This document shows positions 25,085 through 37,500 of a stretch of DNA of 64,000 nucleotides, piece by piece. The notes under the pieces were generated by a model. It was not told the DNA's origin. It searched no databases and saw only the letters and a program-made list of their open reading frames with translations. The first letter of the stretch is position 1; each line of letters starts with the position of its first letter. The stretch is from Xiphophorus maculatus. Lineage: Eukaryota; Chordata; Actinopteri; Cyprinodontiformes; Poeciliidae. Location: NCBI RefSeq assembly GCF_002775205.1, contig NC_036457.1, positions 5,410,024 to 5,474,023 of the forward strand, given 5' to 3'. Both the position numbers and the translations under genes were made by a program.

Positions 25085-25179
25085 TGACGCATGGTCCCGT
25101 GAAGTAGCGCAAGGCGGAAGTAGACTCAGTCACCCTGCAGCTGCTCACAGAGGACTGAAAAATAATCCACTACTGAGGT
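25085..25179 (+). promoter_or_regulatory. Inferred MTIF3 promoter and 5' UTR exon
   Basis: A GC-richer patch ends in CCACTACTGAG followed by the donor GTAAAA (near 25179). The first coding exon begins after an acceptor (TTCTGTGCAG) three bases before the ATG at 26041, so a separate untranslated exon is required; this is the best candidate. The exact transcription start is unknown. Confidence 0.45.
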
Positions 25180-26040
25180 AAAACATGTGCAAATGTATTT
25201 AACAAACGGGGGAAATGTACTTTATGCAAATTAGAAAGAGTTTTCGCTTTTAAACAGGCTTTGTTTGAAACGCTGTTTGTTGTTTTTTCAGGGTTTTGCT
25301 GGAGGTCAGTTTTAAGTGTTTGAGGACAATTTAAAAACAAACTCTCCATAACCAGACTGTTTTATCATTTTGTTGACTATAAATTGCATTGTAATCATTA
25401 TTTGTGCACAATTGCATCTAGAAATCAGACAGCTAATGTTAATTTTATAAAATTCTGTTTTATATTTATTTTTATTTTTAAGTCAATTGGCCTATTAAAA
25501 GTTAAAGAACAACTCGGTTAACCATCATAACCAGAACTGATAACTGGAAAAATGTCTCAACCACTAAACCTGTCGCAATAAGCAGTTAATAACATAGTAA
25601 ATTAAAATGAGTCTAATGATTCATATTTTTGAAGGCTAATTTTGATTACAGAGATTTCCTAACCCATTTATTTATGGTTGGAGTTGAGTGTGGCTTTTTT
25701 TTAATTTCCGTTTTATTTTGGATATTTAAAATGTCTCCCAGTTCCAGTGTGAATTGTTCCTTACAAAATTCAAGTTTACTGATATTTGAAAGCGTGTACT
25801 AGCATTATTATGCCATTAACATTATATTACTTGAAAACAGTAACAAAACAACATTATCATTTATTGCAATAATTACTTTTACAATTTATCAACCATATTA
25901 TGACATTGTTTCCAAATGGAAATGATTTCAGTGAGCAGCGTTTTGGGGTTGTTATTCTTCCACATTTTTATACCTTTAGCATTAATTTGTTTTGTTTTTT
26001 TTAATTAATTATGTTTCACTGCTGTTGTTCTGTGCAGGAA

Positions 26041-29000
26041 ATGTCTGCAGGTTGTGTGCGGTGGCTTCTGGGCCACACAGTGAGAGCCGTGTGCGGCGGC
26101 AGGCCCGGCTACTGGACACCAGCTCTGAGATCAACCGGACTCTGTGAAAGACACGACATCGTCTCTACATCCTGGAGACGATCTGCGTTCTCCACTGAGG
26201 TTCCTGAAGAAACACCGACTCCAGCAGTGAAGAAGAAGAAGAAGCAGGATCCTCGCGCCAACGCCTCCATCAGCAGCGTCGGGCGGAAAATCCCTCACAA
26301 AGAGATCCAGGTGATCGACGAGGAGGGGGAGAAACTGGGGCTGATGCATCGCGCCGATGTGATCAGAGTCATGAATGAGAAGGATCTGAAGCTGGTGCTG
26401 GTGAGGGAAAACGAAGAGCCGCCGCTGTACCAGCTGATGAGCGGGAAACAGATCCACGAGGAGCAGCTGAGACTTCGAGAGAAAAATAAGGCGAAAGCAG
26501 GTATGAAACTTAAATCGCTTTAATGTACAGAAGATCACAACTATTCACTTCCTACTGGTAAAAGGAACAACCCTCCGTTTAAACAATATGTTTTATCTGA
26601 CAACTAAAAAATCTGTTAAGGATGAAAATATAAAACTAGAAAATTCCTGAAGAAATTTAACCGGGGCCTGCCAAAGTGTGCCCGTCGGTTTGGACCCAGC
26701 GTTCTGATGCTACAAATTAGCATCAATGCTAAAGAAAGCTGCAATCATATGAATACAATGACAAGAATGTTAACTAACATTGACTTGCACCATTCAGTAT
26801 GATAAAGTAAGTGTATCAGCTAAAATTAGCAAAAATGCTAATGTTAGCGTGATTGCTGTCAGTAGCATGTGGGACATCACTGGGATGTTTTCTATAATGG
26901 TATTACTCCATTCAGTAGACTAAACATGGCTAATAAGTCAAATAAATAGCTAATAGCTTATTTAAGCTAAAATGCTAATGCGCAGCAAGGCAGTTCATTA
27001 GCCCAAAACACAAGTAGCCCAAAACACAAGTAGTTCTAAAGGCCAGCTCAGTCCTCCTCTGTAGTAACTGACAGTTCCACCATGTTTGTAGTTCTGACAT
27101 TCAGCTCAGACCTCTTTTGTAGGCACTCAGTGTCCGCCATGTTGTAGTTCTAACCTTCAGTCATTGTAGTTCTAAAGAGCAGTTCAGAGAGGCAGACTAA
27201 ATTCTATGTCTATTTTAAGTCTAACTGACACTGTTTTGTGTCAGTTAGACTTTTGTTTTGAGTTAAATTTGGCTCGTTTTTTGTTAATTATGTCGCCACA
27301 GTTACTCAAAATGCCAACAAAAGTAATAGCTCCCCTCACGGGATTGAGCCTCACGTTTTGATATATATATTGTGAGGGGGCATGCAGCGGTACGAGCCGC
27401 ATTAACGGTAGTAGGAAGCGGCAGTTATTTGGAGGTGTAGAACAATAGGTGCCTGCCATGCAATGCATAGGGATTACATCCCTATGCATTGCTATGGGCA
27501 GGCCCCAATAATTAAAAGGTGCAGTGACCTGTTTGTATAGAAGTACAGATTGCTAAACTAACACTTTGTCAAGGCAAGATTTCATTTTCATTTAAATTGA
27601 TTTTGCAGCTGCCATAAATCTAATAAACCTGAAATAAAACTCAGCTTTTCTTGCTGGATTTATCCTGATATTTCCATCTTCAGGTATTGCCATAATCTGC
27701 AGCGAGATTTCAGAGAATAAAAATGGTATAATTGTTCACAGACGTCAGTCAGTAGATGAGCAACAGCAACTTTTGACAGCATTATCGGTAAATCATGGAA
27801 CGTATTTTAAAAAACGGTGATAAAATTAATGAAAAACGAGACGGAAAATAGTCAAACTATTTAAGAAGCTGAAACAGCTGCACAGATTTCTGGAAATTAT
27901 AAGTTTTATTTAAAAGTTAAGATAATCTCCTTTATTTTCCAAATGTTAGGACTAGAGAGGATTACAAGATTTTTCTCCTAACGAAAACATTTAGGTATGA
28001 CTAAAATAATAAAAAAAAAACTTTGTGGGCGTCTGTTTGATACAAAAAGAACAGGACCAAAAGAAACACCCTGGTAGAGGCAGCATCATGCTCTGGGCTC
28101 ACATTTCTACAGTTGGCTCTGAGTCAAGGTGGATAACAATTATTAAATCCAAATACAAGTCAGTTTTGACCCAGAAAGTTTAGAGTTTTTCTATAAAATG
28201 AGGGCAGATTTTATTTTTCAGCTTCCCTGTGAGTCCAAACGTGCATCCAAATAAACCAAAACACAACATCAAGCAAACAAAATAAAAGTTTTTGAATAGA
28301 CCAAGCCACAATTAAGAGCTAAATATGTTGGTTCCACTAAACGTGTTTGAACCAAAGATTTATACAAAGACGGAAAGGTAGAAAGAGCAGCAAAGTCTTC
28401 CTGGTAGTAAAAAACCATTTTGACATTTATTGTGCAAACAGATTAATGCAGTTTTTGCAACATTTTGTTCCCGTGGAAAAATAAATCATTCATATTAATG
28501 TCACTTCTGGTCCAAGTTTTTGTCATTTAGATTTTCTGCAAAGGTAGAAAACATAAAAATAATTGGATAAAATTTACTTTTGCTCCAGATTTTTATCAAC
28601 AGGGTTGCAACTCCTCGTCTGTTTCACGCTCCTGTTACGCAAAAAAAAATGGTGGCAAGTTGAGATCAGTTTCACTAGAGTGAAAATGAGTGAGTTTACT
28701 GAAGGTTTCCTGACTCAGGTTTTCGCTGCAGGTCCTGTCCAGGTGAAGGAGCTCAACATCTCAGCCGGCATCGCGTCCCACGATCTGTCCACGAAGCTGA
28801 AACAAGTGGAGAGCTGGCTGGAGAAGAAGCATCACGTCAGGCTGACGCTGCGGGGAAAACGCAACCAGCACATTGATAACCTGGTGAGCTTTACTCACAA
28901 ATAAGGAATATTTATATCATTTTCAAAGTTTGGGTTTAATTTACTCGCCTTTTTATGAGCAAATTGCTGTTTTTTGATTACTTATTGGATTTTTTTCTGA

Positions 29001-30547
29001 AGGATAATTTATTTTCCTTTTAGCCTTTAAATCACAAATATTAATTTTCACCCTCTTAAATGGATTATATGAGAAAAACATATAATATCAAACAAAGCAA
29101 GGATTTTATTAACATTTTTGAAAATGAGCCTGATGTTGTGAATAGGTGAATTGCCAGTTAAGAAAATGTTTTGTGACGCTTTCCAGCACTGTCAGTATTT
29201 TTGGTCTAGTTTCTACTGCAAATATTTTAGTAAACAAAACTAACTTACAAGTAACTTTTCTGTTGTAACACATTCATCCCATGTTACAAGTGAAATAATC
29301 TGCTAATTTATCTTTACCTTTTTTTAATCAATATTTAGGAATATATTTTTAAAATCTCCTATTTTGCAGAAAAGTTATTTGTAAGTTTTTTGTTTTATTT
29401 CAAGTGTACTAACATTTTCAATAGAAACGGGACCAAAAATACTTGGTAAGATTTTGCGTTTGTCAGTGAGACTGAGAGGTTGGACTGTGATCTGTTGCTT
29501 TATTCTTATTATTTTACTTCTTCATGGTTCTACTTAAGTAAATTAATTTACCACACGTAGTCTTCTTACTGTAGGCAGCCTTTCCCCCTATTTGCCATTT
29601 AAAGACTTAACTTTGCTTCCACTCTTAACGTTTTTGAAATTAAATTTGATATAAAACATTTAAATGTGGCCCAAAAAAAAGCAAAAACACAGAAATCAGT
29701 AACAACAGGTGGGTAGAGCGGCCAAAAATTATACTCAAGTAAGAGTAGCACTACTTCAACATATTTTTACACCAAAGTAAAAAGTACATGTCAAAGAAAT
29801 GACTCAAGTAAGAGTAAAGAGTATTTAGTAAAAAGTCTACTTAAGAACTGAGTAACTGATCAAATTATCAACCATTTAATATTTTTAAATTGCACAATCA
29901 GAGACCAAAATGTGAAGTTAAGTGAGAATTTTGTTTTTTTTAAGAACCAAAATGACAATAATTCATATAAGTAACAAAAAAATAACAAAGTCAGGTAAAA
30001 GAAAATTTTTCCAAATCAGTTTCTTTCATTATAAAACTTATAAAACTGTAATAAAAACTGCAGGTGTGTGTCTGTGTCTGGTGAATGTTTGGTTAAAACA
30101 TGTTTGTTTCTCATTCAGTGGGTAGAAAATCCAGAAATTTTATTCAAGAGTAGAAATACTTTATAATAAAATTACTTAAGTAAAAAGTCCAGCGTAGTAA
30201 AAATACTCCTAAAAGTAAATTTTTTCAAAACAAATTTACTCGATTAAATGTAACCAGTTACTACCCAACTCTGGCAAGGACACGTCTGATAAGATCTAAT
30301 GACGTTTTTCTCTCTGTAGGACAAAACTCTGGAGGAAATGGTGGAGCAAATGACCGTGATGACGGCCTTCGTCTCCAAGCCAAAGGTCACACGAGAAGGT
30401 CAGGTGGCCATGTGCGTTCTCCGGCCGCCGTCCGCCAAGGAGCTGGCGCAGAAAGCAAAGACCAGAGCTGAGGAGCCGCAGCCTGAAGCCAGTAAAACGC
30501 TTCCTGTTAGCAACACGGACACAAAGGAGGAAGTCGTGCAGCAGTGA
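26041..30547 (+). CDS. mtif3: Mitochondrial translation initiation factor 3
   Basis: Three coding exons, 26041-26500, 28732-28883 and 30320-30547 (TGA), encode 279 residues; the human protein has 278. The start at 26041 is preferred over an upstream in-frame ATG at 26011 because a 3' splice site lies between them. The N-terminus is rich in Arg and poor in acid, as for a mitochondrial presequence. The IF3 N-domain follows at about residues 80-150 (EIQVIDEEGEKLGLMHRADV) and the C-domain at about 155-235 (VKELNISAGIASHDLSTKLK, then KHHVRLTLRGK). A Glu/Lys-rich tail ends the protein. MTIF3 binds the mitochondrial small ribosomal subunit, keeps the subunits apart and checks start-codon pairing. 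It is tail to tail with HECA. Introns 1 and 2 hold repeats. Confidence 0.97.
26658..27515. repeat. Repeat block with GGGGCCTGCC ends and internal hairpins (MTIF3 intron 1)
   Basis: GGGGCCTGCC near 26663 is matched in reverse by GGCAGGCCCC near 27499, and TTAA lies outside both ends, which would suit a MITE. Inside are a 15-bp perfect stem (27217-27231 with 27238-27252), a near-perfect stem of about 24 bp (about 27452-27504), and diverged tandem copies of TTGTAGTTCTAA-type units (27020-27180). No coding potential was seen. Confidence 0.45.
29190..29470. mobile_element. MITE fragment (CACTG...TTTTGGTCTAGTTT family)
   Basis: CACTGTCAGTATTTTTGGTCTAGTTTCTACTGCAAATATTTTAGT-type wording at the left is answered in reverse at the right (ACTTGGTAAGATTTTGCG...CAGTG). 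The same family occurs at 60653-61063. It lies in MTIF3 intron 2. Confidence 0.5.
29706..30273. mobile_element. hAT-like MITE, copy 1 (MTIF3 intron 2)
   Basis: It begins CAGGTGGGTAGAG and ends CTACCCAACTCTG, a short inverted repeat. The inner sequence is ACTCAAGTAAGAGTA-rich and ends GTAACCAGTTACTACCC. A second copy in opposite orientation lies at 33337-33909. No target duplication was confirmed. Confidence 0.6.
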
Positions 30548-30972
30548 TGGGAGAGACGCTTTCACACGAACAAAATGGTGCCTGAATGTTACAGCAGCTT
30601 CAGAGCGTTTAAGGTCATATTTATCAACGGAGGCAGCTGGGTTCTCATGTTGGGAGGTCAGCGAGTCTTAAAATGAAAATACTGGACTCAAGCAGAATAC
30701 ACATGAAAGCGTTCACACAAGTCACATTGAGATGCTACAGCCCCACAAACCAGCTGACAAGATGACCTCACAGTAACACACACATGCAAAATAACTAGAA
30801 ATAGACTCAAAATGACCCAAGAGTGGCTGAACTGAATCATGTTTCAGTAAGCAGAGGCAATAAGACGCTGCTGTAAGATGAGACGAGGATTACAGAGACG
30901 TGCAAGGACAAGAAGAGAGATAATGAAGCAGCAACTTCAACACTCTGGCAGAATAAAAGCTGTAAAAGAGTT

Positions 30973-30999
30973 GATGATGATGATGATGATGATGATGAT
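30973..30999. repeat. (GAT)9 microsatellite in the MTIF3 3' UTR
   Basis: About nine GAT trinucleotides in a row, downstream of the MTIF3 stop codon. Confidence 0.85.
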
Positions 31000-31166
31000 G
31001 TGTTTTGAGAGCAGATATTCCTGTAACCTAATAGCCTTGGGTGTGAACATATGGCTAGTTGGGTGAAAAAGCTCCAGATTACTCGTGGATCATGAGTAAT
31101 CTGATCCATTTTTTCTAAATGTGATTGGCTTGTAGATGCTGGCTTTTGTTTGCCAAACTGTGTGGA

Positions 31167-31172
31167 AATAAA
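31167..31172 (+). terminator. MTIF3 polyadenylation signal
   Basis: AATAAA, 620 bp after the stop codon and the last good hexamer before the HECA 3' end. An earlier AATAAA near 30951 could also be used. Confidence 0.45.
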
Positions 31173-31239
31173 TGAAATGATTGCTGAAGGTTGAAGATGT
31201 AAAGAATGAGCGACAGCATCATCAGTGTGAATCTTCCTC

Positions 31240-31245
31240 TTTATT
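31240..31245 (-). terminator. HECA polyadenylation signal
   Basis: AATAAA on the minus strand, 270 bp after the HECA stop codon. The next hexamer belongs to MTIF3 on the other strand, only 68 bp away. Confidence 0.45.
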
Positions 31246-31514
31246 TTAAGATCGGTTTTGGTAAAAAATAAAAGCAAATTTGGCTTACAGATACATTCAC
31301 TTGTCTCAGATAAATGTGTTTGCTCCACACTTTATCAACACTTCTCTCTCACACTTCGACTCTTTCTTCCGTCATTTTTTTTTTTTTTAAAAAAAGGGAG
31401 AACTTAAAATTATAAAAACCACCTTTAAGGCCCCAGAAAATTAAAGATCGTTCCTAGATTGTGTTAGAAAATGAGAACAAAAAGCATCTGAACTAGCGTG
31501 TGTTGAAACGTTTG

Positions 31515-34500
31515 TCAATAAGCCTCTAGTACTTTGTATGAGGAGAAGGGTTTAACGAAGTGATAGTCCAGGTTGCCGCAGTGAGGGCACTGCTGGACGT
31601 TGCTGTACTCTGAGAAATACTGCATCCCGACTCGGACGTCCACCACCGGCTTGCCGCAGTGCTTACAGTTGAGCCGAGCCTGAGGACAAACAGGAAATGG
31701 ACGCACAGGTGAGCTAACACTGCTAGCAGATTTCTTTCTTTGTTTGTTTGTTTGCTAACAGTCTAGCTAAACAATTAGCCTGTTTAGCTTAGCGTGGCTT
31801 ATTTGTAAACAGAGCGGATGCGCGCGCAACTCGACTGCAGCGAGACCCGAACCGGTGTTCTCACTGGTTGCCTTGGTTACCCACATTCATCTTGCCGTTT
31901 TAGCATTAGCTAGCAAGTTGTCAGCCTACTACAACAGTTTATTACAGCACGATAAAATAGGTTATGCTACTAATTTGACATTAGTGAATTAAACTCTAAT
32001 TTTAGCGTCTTTATGCTCTAGTTAACTTAAAGGAAAATGGTATAACTATTATAGATTACAAATTGCAAACTGCTTTTTCTTATTATTAATCATATGGGCG
32101 ACGGAACAAGAGGTGAACATTAGCCACTTCGCTGTCATCTCGTATATTTGCAGGTAAATAATAATTAATATGGAATTTCTTATTTAAAGTTAAAAAAAAA
32201 AACCTTGAAACAACAAATAAAAATATATTAATGCTGGTTTTAAAACAACAAAACAAGGAGCATATTTTTTGTAGGTTAGCTAAATAGTTGGCCTGTTTAG
32301 CTTAGCCTGGCATAACTCTGTTTTTAGCGCCATTATGCTAACTCTAGTCCATTTATCAACTGAAAGGGAGCATTATTGAACTATTATAGACTACAAATTG
32401 CAAACAACCACTGTTTAATGACCCTCGTTTGTCCTTTATGAATAGTTTTTATGTAGCAGTCTGAGGCTGCTTTTTCTTACTAAACATAAGTAACGGGACT
32501 AGAGATAGAAATTATCCATTTTGCTATAATCTCATGTATTTGCATGTAAATGTTGATTAATACTTAATGTCCCATTAAACAAAAATACAATTGAAACAAT
32601 ATATAAAAAAATATTAATGGTGATTGTTAAACAACAAAAGGAGCCTTATGCTAACAATTAGCCTGCTTAGGTTAGCCTGGCTATTATCATAGACTGCAAA
32701 TTGCAAACAACTGTTTGATTACCCCCTTTTCTCCTTCATGAAGAGTTTTTTTTATGTGCAATAGTCTGAAGCTGTTTCTTTTCTTATATTATTATTAAAA
32801 CAATAAGCCAACAGGACTAGTCATGGAAATTTGCTACTTTGCTATCATGTATGACGGTGGGTGTTACCACCTGTATCTGTAATCAGATTTCCAGGGTGGA
32901 TGACGCATAAATATTAATTCACTGTGTGGTCAGTTTACCCACCTGGCAGCAAGGTGAGGCAGCCAGTATATCGTAGGTATACATGGTGCCCAGCTGGTGC
33001 CAGCTCCCGTCCCAGCGTGATTTGCACTTAATACAGACGATCTTGTGGACACCCTCCAAGCAGTCCACACAGATGGCATAGAGGTGCATTAATCGACCTG
33101 TTGAAAGCCAAACAACAAAAATTATTAGACAGAAAAATTAATCTGTAAAGTAATTAAAAGTTATTATAAGAGAAGATGTTTAAAGTAGCTTTTCCACCAT
33201 GTTTTATGTCATATTTAAATTTTTTTTAATGATTATTAAAAGTGTAGAGCTAAGAAAACACAGTTACAGGAGAGTATGGGTTCTCGCTTTTTATATTTCC
33301 ATACAAAAGCTTTAGTTTCCTAAAATATTCCAACTGCAGAGTTGAGCGGTAACTAGTTACATTTATTCAATTATATTTACTTCAGTAACCTTTTTTTTTT
33401 AATGCACTTTTAGAAATAGTTTTATTATGCTTTACTTTTGACTTTTACTTGAGTATTTTCATTATGAAGTATTTCTACTCTTACTTGAGTAAAATTTCTG
33501 GATTTTCTACCCACTGAATGTTTTAACCAAACATTCACCACGTACAGACACACACGTGCCGTTTTGTTAAAGTTTCATACGTTTCTTATTGACAGAAACT
33601 GATTTGGAAACTTTTTTTTTGTCTGATTTTGTTATTTTTGTTACTTATATGAATTATTGTCATTTTTGTGCTTAAAATACCAAAATTTCCACTTAACTTT
33701 ATCATTTAGTCTGTCTCATGATGTAATTTTTAAATATTAAATGATTGATCATTTGATCAGTGTAGACTTTTTACCAAATACTTTTTTACTTTTCCTTGAG
33801 TAATTTATTGGACTGCTACTTTCTACTTTTATTTCAGTAAAAATACAAAGTAGTGCTACTTTTACTTGAGTACAATGTTTGGGTTTTCTATCCACCTCTA
33901 CCCAACTCTAAATGTTTAAAAGAAATAAATCTACAAAGAGGTGAGTAAATCCTGGTGATGTATTTCTCGGTTTTCTTCGCCTTTCCCTTTAAGAAAGACC
34001 AAATTTAAATATTTCTTGCTTGAAATTTTAAAAAATAGCGATATTATTCATACAACCACAGAGTGTTTTAGTTAAATTAGACCATGTTAAATCCGTGTGA
34101 GGTATTTTTAACTTCTCCTTTGGTTCTGCAGACAGAAGGGTGAAAAAACCCTCGAATAAACAACCCTTCCATGCTTCTGCATATCAAAGACAAGAATATC
34201 AAAGCTTGTGGGTCAGCACATCAAAGACGCTCCACGCTGCAGCTGCGCTGATTCACATTCATGTTGGGACTGTGCAGAAGTCGGCAGAAAATCTTACATC
34301 TCTACGCACAACGCTGACTGATGGGTCAGTGTTTTCTTTTTTTAGACAGTCATTTTATGATGCATGTTCTTATTCTGAGACTGACCTGCAAGTGAAAGTG
34401 GATCCGAAAACATGTTTTTTAAAAGCTCTTCAGTTGGATTTCTATCCGAAAAGTGTGACAACAGTTTTTAAATTCAAATGGAAACTCTCCACTGAGACTT

Positions 34501-37500
34501 TTAAAGGACGTTTTCCCATGAGAACTGTTGCCATCAGTGCAGAGTTTCCTTTTTGGACCAAGCAGGACAACGAAGAAGCAACTTCTACCTAAATGGAGAA
34601 ACATGAAGCGCAGAGTGAGATTTTTCTGATCAATACAGCTTCAAGTTTCTCCAAGGAAGGCCGGTATCAATTGACTTTGATTAATTGTAGACTGATAGTG
34701 TATTATACTCAAATTAGTTCCAATCGAATAACCAAAATCGTCCGCTTAGACCAGCCCTTTTCAAACTATGAGCCGCGGCCGCCCCCTGGTGGTCAGCAAG
34801 GTACTGCATGTAAACGACCGTTTATTTGCCGTGACGTCAGCTCAAAGTACGACGCTACAGCTAGCTTAGCGAAGGATTGTGGTTAAGATTAGCAAAGTAA
34901 AAGTGGCTTAGTGGGTCACTCCAAAGAAAAACTGAAGACTGGAAAGAAGACTACTTATAAGATCGGAGGAAGCTAAGTGAAAGCTGCTGCGAGTTTTGAT
35001 ATTCACGAACGATTCAGTTCTTTTGAACGGCTCAACTGTCACAGTTGGTGAGAACTGTTCTTTGGTTTTTTTTTTATGACTTTGCTTCCTCATGATGCTC
35101 TGCTTGCACCTCAACAGGTAAGTCTATTTTAAATGATTAAATTAAATAAATACAATAGATAAATACATGAGTTTATATTTATTGTATTTAATGGTGCAGA
35201 TGAGGATTTGTGTTTCTGCCAAAGCAACTCAAGTCTATTTTTCTTTAATTATGCTTCTAAATAGGCCTAAATGTGACTAATGCACACAACACTTGGTAAA
35301 GAACAACTTCTTTTTTGATTTCAAATGTGTCGGACATTATTGGAAAACTTAGAAAACACACTTTTCACAAAACTCAAAATGTCCAGAGTAGACCGGTTCA
35401 TGACAATAAGTGAGTTAAGAGACTAATATTTTAATTTCAGGTTGTATATATGACAAATTAGTTGGTTTGTGCGTGTTTGTTAAATGGATTAAAAGTTTGA
35501 GAAACACTGGCTTAGACCTTATTTTAGTGTTAGTTTGGCTGCCATCCAACAGAGGGCGCCGCAGATGGAGCCAGTTGATACAAGATTAAAGATGGCGGAT
35601 ATCCTAGAACAGGAAAGAGCAACGGTCCAAAAAGTGTCTGATGTGGGACACAAAATACACTTTATGCGGTTCTGTTTTGAAATATAAACACTCAACAAAC
35701 TCCTTTCTTAAGTTGCAACCTTAACTTCTGATTAAAAAATTATTGATTTGCTACGAAAGCGAAGATGTGATGACAGGAAAAAAACATGATCCAAATAAGT
35801 AAGGCTGATTTTTCTTAAAGAGCAAAGATGGTATTTCTGTATGAAAATGTCTATCTTATTCTTTTTTCTTTTTTTTCTGTTCAGCAATCAAGAAGTTCCT
35901 GTTTTATTATATTTTATAAATATGAATAAGGTTAATAATGGGAGAAAACTCTGTTTTCCGTTTATCCAGTCATGCAGCTGACACAAATAATGTTAAAATT
36001 TTACGTTTTTTATCTTATATTCAGCATATTATGAAAAATGTAACCCCTGATAAAACAGCAAACTCAAGTTTTTAAGAAATAGATGCTTACCAATTAATCG
36101 TAAGTTGATAGATAAGATTGATCAGCTTTAGATTAACTCAATAATGATAACTTGCAAACCTAACCAGCAAGATCAAAACGTTTTATTGGAGTTTCATCAA
36201 GTAAAAGTGACCAGGAAGTGGCAAAAATCAGACTTTGTAACTGTACAGATTTGATACTCTCAAACCTGACCTTGAAGGTGGCAGGGGACGTCGTACTCGA
36301 TCTCGTCGTGGCGTGACGGACTGAGGAACAGCGTCCCGTCCACCAGGGGGAACTGTTCGAACACGGGCAGCGAGCGGTGGCACAGAGCGCAGTTGACCAC
36401 GTTCCTCTGGCTCGCACTGAGAGCAGACAGGATAAACCTGCAGGACGGAAATGTCAAAGGTCAAAAAAAACAAACATCAGGGTGGGAGCCTCACAGTTAT
36501 TCTGATATAAACTCATTCAATAAATTTGTGTTGCTGCTGAAGCTTAGATACATACACAGTGCACACAATAACCATGTGGACATTTTTTCCCGACCCAAAA
36601 GCTGGTATTGATAAAAGGAGGAATGTGTAGAGGAAACAGGAAAGAAGCTGAAAGCATTTACACCGAAAACCAAAGAAAACGGCGTTTTGTTTTTGTTTAA
36701 CACCTTAAGTTCCTTTGCTTTGAGCCTGGTTGACTATGTCTCCACGTTGTACTTTTGCAACCTTTCTTTTTGCTATTGTAAGGGAGCAGCCTGTTAGAAG
36801 TAATTTCATTATAAGTGTCTAAAAACCTGTCAACAACTAATCAAACATACACAGAAGTACAAGCCCAGGAGTACGAGTTCTGCTCTTTCTATGTTGAAGA
36901 GTAGAGTGAATTGCAGCAGCAATTTAATTGTGCTGCAGTGTTTCTACACACAAAAGAGTCATCACGTACTCAGTTTCTTTAAAGGTGACCTATTGTGCAT
37001 CCTTAAATTTGTTAGGATAGATCTATGGGTGATACAAAACGTTTTCATTACATTTTCCTTGCAGAAAATCATTCGTAGATAATGAGATTTTGGTCTGGTT
37101 CTACCCATTTTGAGCTTCTTTCAGAATGAGATGTGTAGGGCCTCTGTCATTTAAATTCAAATAAGCTGCTGCTGGCCACGCACCTTAACTTAGCGTTTAC
37201 ACTCGCACGTGGAAATGGCTGCAAACAGATACACAATTATACAAATGTACATTTTTGAAAAGCATCAGTAGAGCCTCCTGCACAACCAAAAAGAATGTAA
37301 CAAGTGATTTATGGATGGTAAATCAACAACGGTGTGTTATCTTTTCCAGCAGCCATTGTACAGTGCATAGAGTGTAAGGTTGGGTATTTATCGTATTGTT
37401 TATCATTTATCTTGATGAATTTCTTATAAGAATTTTGATTTGTTATTGTCACAATAAATTCCAATTAATCTCAGAAAGTTCCTAGAAAATAAACTAGGAA

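Larger units (their letters stand above)
30548..31514. other. Convergent 3' UTRs of MTIF3 and HECA
   Basis: The 967 bp between the two stop codons has no further gene. It holds a (GAT)n run at 30973-30999, an AATAAA for MTIF3 at 31167-31172 and a minus-strand AATAAA for HECA at 31240-31245. A 163-codon minus-strand frame at 30837-31328 runs through the (GAT)n tract and is judged to be chance. Confidence 0.6.

Noticed and set aside
26011-26040. Upstream ATG of MTIF3 at 26011
   Set aside because: It precedes the 3' splice site TTCTGTGCAG and would be intronic; the ATG at 26041 fits the family length.
26131-26538. 135-codon minus-strand frame opposite MTIF3
   Set aside because: Antisense shadow of MTIF3 exon 1; Leu-rich only because the sense strand is Lys/Glu-rich.
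30837-31328. 163-codon minus-strand frame with a Ser run
   Set aside because: The Ser run is the (GAT)n tract read in reverse; the interval is the shared 3' UTR.
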